Positions 6,691 through 14,956 are shown, numbered from the stretch's first letter. The stretch is 15,819 nt of DNA from an uncultured beta proteobacterium (GCA_903924715.1 CAIYCP010000556.1:1-15819), one strand, 5' to 3'. The notes: a model not told the origin generated them from the letters alone. Made by a program: numbers and translations.

Positions 6691-7593
6691 TTAATTCGGT
6701 TGACTCGACTTGGGCAAGGTACCCAAAATAATTCCGGCAATGATCAACACCGTCGCAATCAACAGTTCAGGCCCTAAAACCTCGCCTAGAAACAGACTCG
6801 AACAAAACAAGCCGATCAAGGGTACCCCGAGCAAACCCATTGAGACGCCCGCAGCCGGTAGATCGCGACTCACGATGTTCATCAGCCAATACGCAATACC
6901 ATTGCCAAACAAACTACCAAAGCCGACAAGCAAAATCGCCTCAAGTGACCAATCGAAGTGGGGCATTCCCTCCAAAGCGAAGGCCAATACGACTTGAGTG
7001 AGCCCCCCTACCAGCATCTGCCAAGGCAATAAAGCGAACAGCGGTGTCACCCACTTGTGCGCACGACCATAAACGATGGAGATCGCCCAAAGCAATGCCC
7101 CCATCAGTACGAAGCCATGGCCAATCAAAACATTGCGATCGCTCCAGTCCATTGCACTCGGTTGCAAAATCAGCACGAGACCCGACATACCAATCACTAA
7201 ACCAAGAATACGCCTTGGTGTAAACGACTCATTCAAGAACAACCACGCCGCAGGCAATACCCAGAGTGGTGTGGTGTACGCCAAGACAATTGATTTTCCA
7301 GCGGGCAAGTACTGCAGGCCCCAGCTCACTAACACTGAAAAACCCACCATGTGCAACCAGCCAATACTAAAAATCACCGGAATATCGGCACGCACCGGGA
7401 TACGTAACTGTTTCGTGGCGATACAAATCACAAAAAACATAATGCAAACAGGCACCAACCGAAATGCGGTCACCCAAACTGGAGACACAAACTCAAGCGA
7501 CTTCTTGGCCAGAACCCAATTCAGGCCCCAAATCACAACCAGTAACGCCAGCAACAGAATCGCCCGACGCCGGCGAGCGGCTTCAAGAGGCAT
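6691..7593 (-). CDS. EamA/DMT family transporter
   Basis: Inner-membrane protein of 300 residues with about ten hydrophobic segments arranged as two EamA repeats, one near residues 10-140 and one near 150-290. An early signature is WGLNWVLAKKSLEFVSPVWVTAFR, and LGLVIGMSGLVLIL and LGVPLIGLFCSSLFLGE fit the second repeat. Members move metabolites, amino acids or other small compounds, often outwards. I chose the ATG at 7593; a TTG at 7641 gives 16 more residues but no better ribosome site. The gene overlaps the end of the metallo-hydrolase gene by 11 bases and so is translationally coupled to it, and it ends 34 bases before the Bug receptor. It could import the acid bound by the receptor or export a pathway product; the sequence does not say which. 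Confidence 0.9.
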   Translation of the reverse strand: MPLEAARRRRAILLLALLVVIWGLNWVLAKKSLEFVSPVWVTAFRLVPVCIMFFVICIATKQLRIPVRADIPVIFSIGWLHMVGFSVLVSWGLQYLPAGKSIVLAYTTPLWVLPAAWLFLNESFTPRRILGLVIGMSGLVLILQPSAMDWSDRNVLIGHGFVLMGALLWAISIVYGRAHKWVTPLFALLPWQMLVGGLTQVVLAFALEGMPHFDWSLEAILLVGFGSLFGNGIAYWLMNIVSRDLPAAGVSMGLLGVPLIGLFCSSLFLGEVLGPELLIATVLIIAGIILGTLPKSSQPN

Positions 7594-8464
7594 CGGTATC
7601 GTAGCGAAAGCCACCCGCTGCGTTGCGTTCAATGCGTCCAATCGTGGGAGCCGGGAAGTGAGCAGGGAAGATCAGGTTGCCCGTTTCTGCGTGCTTGTCA
7701 ATCAACGCTGTACGAGATACTCGCGCCAAATCTTGATTGTCATCGGCGGTTGTCGACATATCGGGATAGCGTAACTGGATCTGATGATGCACAACGTCTC
7801 CGGTCAGCACACCGCGCTGCCCCTCAGACTCAAGGTTGATCACGATATTGCCAGGGGTGTGACCGTGACAAGGCTCGATCCACATCCCTTGATCGACTTC
7901 ATGGCCATCGTCGACGAGTACCGCCTGCTTAGCGCGCACAATCGGATCGATGCTGTCTTCAAAGGCTTGAGTGTGCGTGTCTTTTTTACCGCTCCGATAC
8001 ACAGTCTCAGCATGATTGAATTCGGTTTTAGACATCAAGTACTTTGCATTCGGAAAGGTCGGCTTCCAAACACCATCGACCAAGCGGGTATTCCAGCCGA
8101 CATGATCCCAATGCAGGTGCGTGCACATCACGTAATCGACTTGCTCAGGCTTAACCTTGGCCTTCGCAAGTGCAGATAAAAATCCATTATTCATTTTATG
8201 AAACGCTGGGCGCAAGGGACGCTCTTTGTCATTGCCGCAACAGGAGTCCACCAAAATGACATGGCGATCAGTTTTGACAACAAACGCATGGAAGCTCATT
8301 TGAAGCCGACCATCCGGATTCAGCTGCCCCCCTGGCAACTCACGTAGGCAGGTGGTCAGCATATCTTGCGTTAAGTCTGGAAAAAACTCGCGCGCAGGTG
8401 CATAAGGACGCTCGAGCTCAAGCACACGCTCGACCATAAAACGACCAACTTTGGTCACAGCCAT
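7583..8464 (-). CDS. Metallo-beta-lactamase-fold hydrolase
   Basis: Predicted metal-dependent hydrolase of 293 residues with no signal peptide, hence cytoplasmic. The metal site is complete: THLHWDH gives H116, H118, D120 and H121; HGHTPG gives H202; TGDVVHH gives D223; and PAHF gives H269. The overall plan resembles the quorum-quenching lactonase and methyl parathion hydrolase-like group, which opens lactones or cleaves esters, but substrate cannot be told from the fold. The start is well supported: AAGGGGA lies upstream at good spacing and a promoter-like pair occurs at 8509-8537. It heads the second half of the run and overlaps the transporter gene. In a degradation route it could open a ring or a lactone made after hydroxylation; a CoA-thioester cleaving role is also possible. 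Confidence 0.9.
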   Translation of the reverse strand: MAVTKVGRFMVERVLELERPYAPAREFFPDLTQDMLTTCLRELPGGQLNPDGRLQMSFHAFVVKTDRHVILVDSCCGNDKERPLRPAFHKMNNGFLSALAKAKVKPEQVDYVMCTHLHWDHVGWNTRLVDGVWKPTFPNAKYLMSKTEFNHAETVYRSGKKDTHTQAFEDSIDPIVRAKQAVLVDDGHEVDQGMWIEPCHGHTPGNIVINLESEGQRGVLTGDVVHHQIQLRYPDMSTTADDNQDLARVSRTALIDKHAETGNLIFPAHFPAPTIGRIERNAAGGFRYDTDAS

Positions 8465-8508
8465 AATTTTGTCCCCTTATTATTTGTTTTTTACGCAGTC
8501 TGTGTGCC

Positions 8509-8537
8509 ACTGTATTGCTTGGATACCTTCTAGTCAA
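8509..8537 (-). promoter_or_regulatory. Probable internal promoter before the metallo-hydrolase gene
   Basis: On the minus strand, TTGACT (8537-8532; five of six consensus positions) and TACAGT (8514-8509; four of six) are separated by exactly 17 bases. This is the best sigma70-like match I found in the window. It lies in the 93-base gap after coxG, the longest gap inside the eleven-gene run, and would give a leader of about 38 bases. It suggests that the downstream five genes can be expressed without the cox genes. Confidence 0.55.
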
Positions 8538-8557
8538 ACCGGCCACCCGTCGGCGTC

Positions 8558-9133
8558 CTATCGTTTGAAATACCAAACAAGCAAGCCCAGCGCAAGCAGA
8601 CCCACCGCAGGCCAAAGTAATTTCTTCAACACGGACGGCTCACGCGCATCGGGTTGAGCAACCAGATCGGACGCACCCTCGGCACGCGGATATTTGGCCT
8701 GTAACGCCTCATCAAACCGTTTGAAAAAATCTTCAGCTAACGACTTCGCAACCCCGTCAATCAAGCGCTGCCCGAGCTGGGCAATTTTTCCACCCACCTT
8801 TGAGTGCACGGTGTAGCGCAATTCGCAACCGCCGTCTGTCGTAATCAACTCGACTTTAGACTCCCCTTGCCCGAACCCGGCAACACCCCCCTGAGCCTCG
8901 AACTGCAACTGATAGGAAACCGGTGCCTGAATATCAGCTAACGTGACCTTGCCGTTGAACTTCGCCGAGACCGGACCAATCTTGAGCGCCACTGCGACCG
9001 CGTATTCGTTTTCAGTCGTCTGCTCAAATTTTTCACAGCCTGGGATACACGACTTTAAAATTTCAGGGTCGTTGAGCGCATCCCATGCTTGTTGTTGCGT
9101 CACGCTTAAGTGACGATTGCCTTGCATATCCAT
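8558..9133 (-). CDS. coxG: CoxG-type SRPBCC protein with C-terminal membrane anchor
   Basis: Protein of 191 residues related to CoxG, a partner of aerobic CO dehydrogenase and related hydroxylases that helps place the enzyme at the inner membrane. The START-like domain covers about residues 1-145, with family motifs DALNDPEILKSCIPGCE, GPVSAKFNGKV and the glycine-rich strand GGVAGFGQGESKVEL. A short polar linker leads to a single C-terminal hydrophobic helix at about 170-191 ending in KR, facing the cytoplasm. The ATG at 9133 is preferred over the in-frame TTG at 9148, since GAGAG lies a suitable distance before it; ATG at 9127 is also possible. It begins 18 bases after the coxE stop. The anchor implies that electrons from the hydroxylase enter the respiratory chain, by analogy with CO dehydrogenase. 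Confidence 0.88.
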   Translation of the reverse strand: MDMQGNRHLSVTQQQAWDALNDPEILKSCIPGCEKFEQTTENEYAVAVALKIGPVSAKFNGKVTLADIQAPVSYQLQFEAQGGVAGFGQGESKVELITTDGGCELRYTVHSKVGGKIAQLGQRLIDGVAKSLAEDFFKRFDEALQAKYPRAEGASDLVAQPDAREPSVLKKLLWPAVGLLALGLLVWYFKR

Positions 9134-9151
9134 AGAGTGGTCTCTCAAAAA

Positions 9152-10327
9152 TTACGATTTCAGTACGTTCGCTAAACTTTGCGCCAACTCTTCAAGATGC
9201 GCAAGGTTGTGAATCGCGAACATTGCATCTGCCTGCTTTTGTAACACTTGCGCACCGCTGGCGATGGGTTGATACCCCTCATAACGCAGTAAGGGGTTGA
9301 GCCATAATAAACTGCGGCAGTTGCGCTTAAGCCAACTCAGTTCGTGCGCTAACGAGTCCGCAGTGCCCGTGTCGAGTCCGTCACTAATCAACAGTACCAC
9401 CGTGCGCCGACCAATCAATTGTCGATGATGTTGCAAACGCAGCTGCGCAAGTGACGCGCCGATTTGCGTGCCACCGGCGAAGTCGCTGATCAACCGATTT
9501 GAACCCTCTAGCATGGCATCGGTGTCGGCTAATCGAAAAATTGCACTTAAGTCGGTCAAGTGATTACCAAAGGCAAATACCGAACGCGAGACTGCACGCG
9601 TGCTTTGATGTAAAAATGCAAGCATCAAGCGTGCGTAACGCTCCATAGATCCCGAAACATCGATCAAGATTAATACCGGCAACGGTGTGTGGCGGCGTGA
9701 CAAATAAGGAAGCGTCAGCAACTCGCCGTCATAGCGCATCGAGTCACGCAAAGTTCGGCCCCAATCCAAGCGGGTACCCCGCACGCTGCGTTGCAGTCGG
9801 CGGGCACCGTGGGTGGGCCAAGGCAGTGCCATTTCACGGGCTAGCCGCTCAACCAAGCGAAATTCACTCGCACTCAAACTTTCAAAATCGGCATGCTGTA
9901 AGCGCAGTCGATCACTCGCCGACATCGCAGCATCAAATTCTATTTTTTCGTCTTCGCGTGCTGGCTGATTCACTGCAGCACGCACCGCAGCCAGCGCCTC
10001 TTGCGCACGCGCTAACCGTTTGGGCTTAGGGGTGGCCTCAGTCGTCTTGGGTAGCATCTGAGCCAATAATTGCTGCGTCAATTCGGGATTACGAAAATAA
10101 GCGTCAAACAACTGATCGAAGACTTCTTGATCTTGTTGACGACACACGAGCGTTGCCCGTAAGGCCGCATGAAAATCGTGCTTCTGCTCGAGGCCAACTA
10201 ATAATGCGGACTGTAAGGCTACACCGATCCGTGCGCTATCCATAGGCAAACCGGCACGTCTTAAGGTACGCCCAAAACCGATCACATTCTCGGCCATCTT
10301 GCCTACGCGTGCGTCACCTAACAGCAT
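9152..10327 (-). CDS. coxE: CoxE-type VWA domain protein
   Basis: Soluble protein of 391 residues of the CoxE family, which acts with a MoxR-type ATPase in maturing the active site of molybdenum hydroxylases. A helical N-terminal part of about 210 residues precedes a von Willebrand A domain at about 215-385. The metal-ion site is intact: D223, S225 and S227 in DVSGS, T287 in GGTQIG and D316 in SDGLD. LDWGRTLRDSMRYDGE before the domain is typical of the family. The ATG at 10327 has no strong ribosome site; it lies 17 bases after the coxD stop, so it may depend on coupling. It is followed three bases after its stop by the longest open form of coxG. In CO dehydrogenase the CoxD-CoxE pair helps insert copper and sulfur; which step it aids in a form II enzyme is unclear. 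Confidence 0.92.
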   Translation of the reverse strand: MLLGDARVGKMAENVIGFGRTLRRAGLPMDSARIGVALQSALLVGLEQKHDFHAALRATLVCRQQDQEVFDQLFDAYFRNPELTQQLLAQMLPKTTEATPKPKRLARAQEALAAVRAAVNQPAREDEKIEFDAAMSASDRLRLQHADFESLSASEFRLVERLAREMALPWPTHGARRLQRSVRGTRLDWGRTLRDSMRYDGELLTLPYLSRRHTPLPVLILIDVSGSMERYARLMLAFLHQSTRAVSRSVFAFGNHLTDLSAIFRLADTDAMLEGSNRLISDFAGGTQIGASLAQLRLQHHRQLIGRRTVVLLISDGLDTGTADSLAHELSWLKRNCRSLLWLNPLLRYEGYQPIASGAQVLQKQADAMFAIHNLAHLEELAQSLANVLKS

Positions 10328-10344
10328 GATTCATCGGTCGCAAA

Positions 10345-11250
10345 CTAGTTAGCGTCAGCCGGCGCAAGCAGCGCGTCGAGCAGCGGACCCAGAGCCGCAA
10401 CGTCTTCACGTTGTTTAAACAAGATACCAACCGTATCTTGAACAACTTCGGGGTCAAGCTGCAGTGTATTCAAAGCCACAAGCGCCTTAGCCCACTCTAC
10501 GCTTTCAGCAATCCCGGGGCTGCGACTAAACGCACTGACAAAGGGCGCACTGCGCAACCTCGCAACAAAGGTCGCCACCTGTTCAGCGAGCGCGTCGCCC
10601 GCCTCAGGCACTTGCGCCCGAACGATCGTTAACTCGCGCTCACGATCAGGATAATCCATCCACTGATATAAACAGCGTCGCTTTACGGCATCATTCAAAT
10701 CACGCGTACGGTTACTGGTGAGGATCGTCACAGGCGGACACACGGCCTTCACCGTACCAAACTCAGGGATGCTGACTTGAAACTCACCCAGATATTCTAG
10801 TAAAAAAGCTTCGAACGGTGCATCGGCCCGATCCACCTCATCAATCAGCAAGACCGCACCTGGCGCGGGCGATTCAAGCGCCTGCAGCAGAGGGCGCCTG
10901 ATCAAATATTTTTGCTGGTAGATTTCTCGCTCAAGCTGTTCGGGCTCAGCGTGATTTTGCTGCGCACGCATGTGCATCAACTGCGCCGCATGGTTCCACT
11001 CGTACAACGCCTCGCGTTGCTCCATGCCGTCGTAACATTGCAAGCGCACCAGTGGACGGCCAAGGACCTTTGACAGCGCCTTCGCCAACTCGGTTTTGCC
11101 GACACCGGGCTCGCCTTCGAGCAATAACGGACGCTGCAAACGCAGGCTCAAAAACACGGCGGTCGCTAAGCGCCGTTCGGCTTCATACCCTACTGCTGCC
11201 AGTGCTTCAATCAGCGCGTCGATTGAATCAACGCTAAGCGTGCCCGTCAT
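10345..11250 (-). CDS. coxD: CoxD-type MoxR family AAA+ ATPase
   Basis: ATPase of 301 residues of the MoxR group, a chaperone for metal-cofactor assembly. The Walker A loop GEPGVGKT lies at residues 46-53 with lysine 52; Walker B LLIDEVDRAD has D137 and E138; sensor 1 is ILTSNRTRDL with N180; and an arginine-rich stretch, VKRRCLYQWMDYP, follows as in MoxR proteins. The ATG at 11250 is chosen because GGGA is well placed before it, over an in-frame TTG at 11262. It lies 41 bases after coxM and 17 before coxE. It is expected to work as a unit with CoxE, the VWA partner whose metal site contacts MoxR rings. Assignment to the CoxD branch rests on the neighbourhood as well as the sequence. Confidence 0.93.
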   Translation of the reverse strand: MTGTLSVDSIDALIEALAAVGYEAERRLATAVFLSLRLQRPLLLEGEPGVGKTELAKALSKVLGRPLVRLQCYDGMEQREALYEWNHAAQLMHMRAQQNHAEPEQLEREIYQQKYLIRRPLLQALESPAPGAVLLIDEVDRADAPFEAFLLEYLGEFQVSIPEFGTVKAVCPPVTILTSNRTRDLNDAVKRRCLYQWMDYPDRERELTIVRAQVPEAGDALAEQVATFVARLRSAPFVSAFSRSPGIAESVEWAKALVALNTLQLDPEVVQDTVGILFKQREDVAALGPLLDALLAPADAN

Positions 11251-11291
11251 TGAAATTCCCAAAACTTACCCGTGTGCAACGACTGCAGTTC

Positions 11292-12083
11292 CTAGGCAAG
11301 GGCCTCTTGCACCGCACGGCGTGTTTGAACCTTGATTAACTGTGCACGATACGCTGCCGAGGCATGGATATCACTATTCAGTTCAGACTCATCCACATGG
11401 ACCGCAGCGACAGATTCAGGAGCGAATTTTTTTGCTAACGCCGCTTCGAGCCCTGCGTGCCTAAACACGCCGTTACTCGCGCCCGTCACCGCCACGCGTG
11501 CGCCCTGATTCGTATCCGCAACAAACACGCCAACCATCGCAAATCTGGATGCACCTTGCTTAAATTTTGCATACGAAGCACGCTTAGGAATTGGAAAGCT
11601 AATCGCAGTAATCAGCTCACCTATCTGTAACGCCGTCGCGTACATCCCTAGAAAAAAGTCATCCGCTGCTATTTTGCGTGTGTTGGTATGAATCGTTGCG
11701 CCCAACGCCATCACCGCGCTGGGGTAACACGCCGCAGGATCATTATTCGCGACAGAGCCGCCCAACGTTCCCATCGCACGCACCTGACGGTCACCAATAC
11801 CACCCGCCAAAGCCGCCAACGCGGGAATATGTTGTTTAACCAAGGCGTTTTGCTCAACGTCGCAGTGCTTGGTCATCGCGCCGATAATCAGCTGATCACC
11901 TTCTTTGCGCACACCACTGAGTTCAGCAATGCGACTTAAATCCACTAATTTCTCTGGCTGCATGAGACGTTGTTTCATCGAGGCCAGCATGGTTTGTCCA
12001 CCGGCGAGCGCTTGGCCGCCAGCTTGAACCAATTTTGCGGCCTCTGCCAGGGATGCAGGACGATCATAAGTAAATGCGTACAT
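11292..12083 (-). CDS. coxM: Molybdenum hydroxylase FAD-binding subunit (CoxM-like)
   Basis: Medium subunit of 263 residues that takes electrons from the iron-sulfur subunit to FAD. Both FAD-contact motifs are present: AGGQT at residues 27-31 and TLGGS at 106-110, with IGDRQVRAMG just before the second. The C-terminal domain of the family covers about residues 165-263 (KFKQGASRFAMVGV near its start), and the length is somewhat shorter than many CoxM proteins of 280-300 residues. AGGA lies before the ATG at 12083, 16 bases after coxL. The gene comes third, after coxS and coxL; S-L-M is the order described for form II clusters, while true CO dehydrogenases are usually M-S-L. It is part of a heterohexamer, (SLM)2, in known relatives. 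Confidence 0.94.
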   Translation of the reverse strand: MYAFTYDRPASLAEAAKLVQAGGQALAGGQTMLASMKQRLMQPEKLVDLSRIAELSGVRKEGDQLIIGAMTKHCDVEQNALVKQHIPALAALAGGIGDRQVRAMGTLGGSVANNDPAACYPSAVMALGATIHTNTRKIAADDFFLGMYATALQIGELITAISFPIPKRASYAKFKQGASRFAMVGVFVADTNQGARVAVTGASNGVFRHAGLEAALAKKFAPESVAAVHVDESELNSDIHASAAYRAQLIKVQTRRAVQEALA

Positions 12084-12099
12084 GGCGTTGTTCCTCTCT

Positions 12100-14475
12100 T
12101 TATGCTTTCGCAGACTGAATGGCTTGCCAGACCCGATGCGGGGTCGCTGGCATATCTAAGTCCTTCACACCCAATGGGGCTAAGGCATCCAGAACCGCAT
12201 TGATCACGGCAGGTGGCGACCCGATCGCACCCGCTTCACCACAGCCTTTTGTTCCGAGTGGATTGTGCGTGCAAGGCGTGCAAACATGACCAATATTGAA
12301 TTGCGGAAAATCATCCGCGCGCGGCATCGCATAATCCATGAACGAGCCCGTTAATAGCTGGCCGGTTTCACGATCGTAGACGCAGTTCTCAATGAGCGCC
12401 TGCCCAATGCCTTGCACCAGACCACCATGCACCTGACCCTCGACAATCATTGGATTAATGATGGTGCCAAAGTCATCGACCGCGGTGAAGCGATCGAGTC
12501 GAACGGTACCCGTTTCAGGATCGATCTCGACTTCGGCAATGTAAGTGCCTGAGGGAAAAGTAAAGTTCGTCGGATCGTAAAACGCGGTTTCGTTTAAGCC
12601 AGGCTCGAGCGTCTCAAGTGGATAGTTATGTGGAACATAGGCTGTCAGCGCCACAGTGCCAAACGGGATTTTCTTATCGGTGCCACGCACGGTGAACTCA
12701 CCATTTGCGAAGTCGATATCCGTATCCGAGGCTTCCATCAGATGCGCTGCAATCTTTTTGGCTTTCGCTTCAATTTTATCGAGTGCCTTCATGATTGCAG
12801 CACCGCCGACCGAAATCGAACGCGACCCATAGGTACCCATGCCAAACGGCACGCGGCCCGTATCTCCGTGCACAATATCCACGGCATCAACCGAGATTCC
12901 TAAGCGAGAGGCCACGACTTGCGCAAACGTAGTTTCGTGACCCTGGCCATGGCTATGCGAACCTGTAAATACAGTCACGCTACCCGTTGGGTGCACGCGA
13001 ACTTCTCCGCATTCAAACAAGCCTGCACGTGCGCCTAGAGCGCCTGCGATATTGCTTGGCGCCAAACCACACGCCTCGATATAGCTTGAATAGCCAATAC
13101 CACGCAGTTTGCCTTGCGCCTTGCTTGCGGCTTGACGCGCTTTAAAGCCTGCAACATCCGCCAGTTTTTGTGATGCATCCATACACGCAACATAATCGCC
13201 AATATCGTACTGCAGCGCGACGGGGGTCTGATACGGGAACTGTGTAATGAAATTACGACGACGGATTTCGTCTTGCGGCAACCCAAGTTCAAACGCTGCA
13301 CGACTGACAATACGCTCAAGCAGATACGTCGCTTCAGGACGACCCGCACCGCGATACGCATCGACCGGTGCCGTGTTCGTGAACCAGGCATCCACTTCAG
13401 CATAAACCAACGGTGTCGTGTATTGCCCGGCCAGCAAGGTCGCGTACAAAATTGTTGGCACACAGGTTGAGAACGTCGACAAATACGCGCCCAGATTCGC
13501 ATCTGTATGGACACGCAATGCTAAAAATTTTCCGTCTTTATCTAAAGCCAATTCAGCGTGACTAGAATGATCACGGCCGTGCGCGTCAGACAAAAAGGCT
13601 TCGCCACGTTCGCACACCCATTTGATATTACGGTTGAGTTTTTTAGACGCCCAAGTCAAACAAACATCTTCGGCATACAAATAAATCTTCGAACCAAACC
13701 CGCCACCAACATCGGGCGCAATGACACGCACTTTGTGCTCGGGCAAACCCATTACAAACGCCGTCATCAATAAACGCTCAACGTGAGGATTCTGATTAGA
13801 GACATACAGCGTGTAATCATCATTGGCGCGACTATAGGAACCAATCGCAGCGCGTGGCTCCATGGCATTCGGAACAAGTCGATTATTAATCAGATCAAGC
13901 TTCGTGACGTGTGCTGCTTTAGTGAAGGCCTCATCAACCAGGCCCTTATCGCCAATCGCCCACTTGTAGCAATGATTATCTGGCGCAATATCGTGCAGCG
14001 TTGGGCCGCCGTTTGCATCGCGCACATCCACCGCTGCGGGCAAAGGCTCATAATCCACCTCGACAAGCTCGGCGGCATTTTTTGCTTGCTCGAGCGTTTC
14101 GGCAACAACCATGACGACGTGATCACCCACATAGCGCACCTTGTCATGCGCAAGCACAGGATGGGGGGGCTCTTTCATGGGCTGGCCATCGGTGCTGGTA
14201 ATCAACCAACCGCAGGGCAAGCCATTGAGTTTGTCGTTTGCCACATCTTTGCCGTCAAGCACGCCAATTACGCCGGGCGCAGCTTGAGCCGCTTTGGTAT
14301 TGACGCTTTTGATATTGGCATGCGCATGAGGCGAGCGCACGAACACCGCGTGCGCCATGCGCGCAAGCGTGATGTCATCCGTGTATTGTCCAGCACCGGT
14401 CAAAAACCGATAGTCTTCTTTGCGTAAAACAGATTCCCCAATGTGCGGAAGCTTTGCGAATTCATTTGCACCCAT
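12100..14475 (-). CDS. coxL: Molybdenum hydroxylase large subunit, form II CoxL-like
   Basis: Catalytic subunit of 791 residues of the xanthine oxidase family, holding the molybdopterin cofactor and adding hydroxyl from water to a substrate. Seen in order: GESVLRKEDYRFLTGAGQY at the N-terminus, GGGFGSK at 257-263, AYRGAGR at 373-379, QGHET at 511-515 (cofactor contact) and KGCGEAG at 743-749, where E747 is the likely catalytic glutamate. Form I CO dehydrogenases have AYRCSFR with the copper-binding cysteine; here AYRGAGR replaces it, the accepted form II mark, so the protein should not bind the molybdenum-copper centre. CO oxidation is therefore unlikely. A very good AAGGAGG ribosome site spans the coxS stop, so expression should be strong. 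Genes for CoA-transferase, receptor and reductase downstream hint at an organic acid or acyl-CoA substrate. Confidence 0.95.
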   Translation of the reverse strand: MGANEFAKLPHIGESVLRKEDYRFLTGAGQYTDDITLARMAHAVFVRSPHAHANIKSVNTKAAQAAPGVIGVLDGKDVANDKLNGLPCGWLITSTDGQPMKEPPHPVLAHDKVRYVGDHVVMVVAETLEQAKNAAELVEVDYEPLPAAVDVRDANGGPTLHDIAPDNHCYKWAIGDKGLVDEAFTKAAHVTKLDLINNRLVPNAMEPRAAIGSYSRANDDYTLYVSNQNPHVERLLMTAFVMGLPEHKVRVIAPDVGGGFGSKIYLYAEDVCLTWASKKLNRNIKWVCERGEAFLSDAHGRDHSSHAELALDKDGKFLALRVHTDANLGAYLSTFSTCVPTILYATLLAGQYTTPLVYAEVDAWFTNTAPVDAYRGAGRPEATYLLERIVSRAAFELGLPQDEIRRRNFITQFPYQTPVALQYDIGDYVACMDASQKLADVAGFKARQAASKAQGKLRGIGYSSYIEACGLAPSNIAGALGARAGLFECGEVRVHPTGSVTVFTGSHSHGQGHETTFAQVVASRLGISVDAVDIVHGDTGRVPFGMGTYGSRSISVGGAAIMKALDKIEAKAKKIAAHLMEASDTDIDFANGEFTVRGTDKKIPFGTVALTAYVPHNYPLETLEPGLNETAFYDPTNFTFPSGTYIAEVEIDPETGTVRLDRFTAVDDFGTIINPMIVEGQVHGGLVQGIGQALIENCVYDRETGQLLTGSFMDYAMPRADDFPQFNIGHVCTPCTHNPLGTKGCGEAGAIGSPPAVINAVLDALAPLGVKDLDMPATPHRVWQAIQSAKA

Positions 14476-14485
14476 GACATCCTCC

Positions 14486-14956
14486 TTAAGCTTTCATGGC
14501 GGCAGCACCTTGCTGCACTGCCTTAACAATATTTTGATATCCGGTGCAACGACAAATGTTGCCCTCGAGATTTTCGCGAATCTGCTGCTCTGTTGGATTT
14601 GGGTGTTTACGGCAAATATCTACCGCATTCATCACCATGCCAGGGGTGCAGTAGCCGCATTGCAAGCCATGACAGTCTTTAAATGCAGCCTGCATGGGGT
14701 GCATGGTGCCATCGGCCTGAGCCAGCCCCTCAATGGTTGAGATCTGAGCGCCTTCGGCCTGTACCAGCAACACGTTGCATGACTTGATGGCGTTGCCATT
14801 CATAATGACTGTACAGGCCCCGCATTGAGCGGTGTCACAGCCCACATGGGTACCGGTCAGTGCGAGTTGTTCGCGAAGCGCTTGCACCAACAAGGTATTC
14901 GGTGCGGCGTTCAGCGTGACGGCCGCGCCGTTTACTGTTAATTGAACCTGCATCAT
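14486..14956 (-). CDS. coxS: Molybdenum hydroxylase 2Fe-2S subunit (CoxS-like)
   Basis: Small subunit of 156 residues carrying two 2Fe-2S clusters that pass electrons from molybdopterin to FAD. The N-terminal plant-ferredoxin-like cluster uses C40, C45, C48 and C60 (CDTAQCGAC plus a later Cys). The C-terminal helical domain holds the second with C100, C103, C135 and C137 (CGYC and CRC). All eight ligands are present and the length is normal. I chose the ATG at 14956 because AGGAGA lies seven bases upstream; a TTG at 15001 would extend it by 15 residues of no family likeness, and a second ATG follows directly at 14953. It is the first gene of the eleven-gene run and is followed 10 bases later by coxL. 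Confidence 0.96.
   Translation of the reverse strand: MMQVQLTVNGAAVTLNAAPNTLLVQALREQLALTGTHVGCDTAQCGACTVIMNGNAIKSCNVLLVQAEGAQISTIEGLAQADGTMHPMQAAFKDCHGLQCGYCTPGMVMNAVDICRKHPNPTEQQIRENLEGNICRCTGYQNIVKAVQQGAAAMKA

Noticed and set aside
7076..7774. Long plus-strand open frame of 232 codons
   Set aside because: It lies opposite the EamA and metallo-hydrolase genes, whose families are clear. Its translation is low in complexity and has no recognisable motif.
13783..14427. Plus-strand open frame of 214 codons opposite coxL
   Set aside because: It is a shadow of the well-supported large subunit gene, with no ribosome site or family motif.
12100..14475. Annotation of the large subunit as genuine aerobic carbon monoxide dehydrogenase
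   Set aside because: The active-site loop is AYRGAGR, without the copper-binding cysteine of CO-oxidising form I enzymes, and the gene order is S-L-M.
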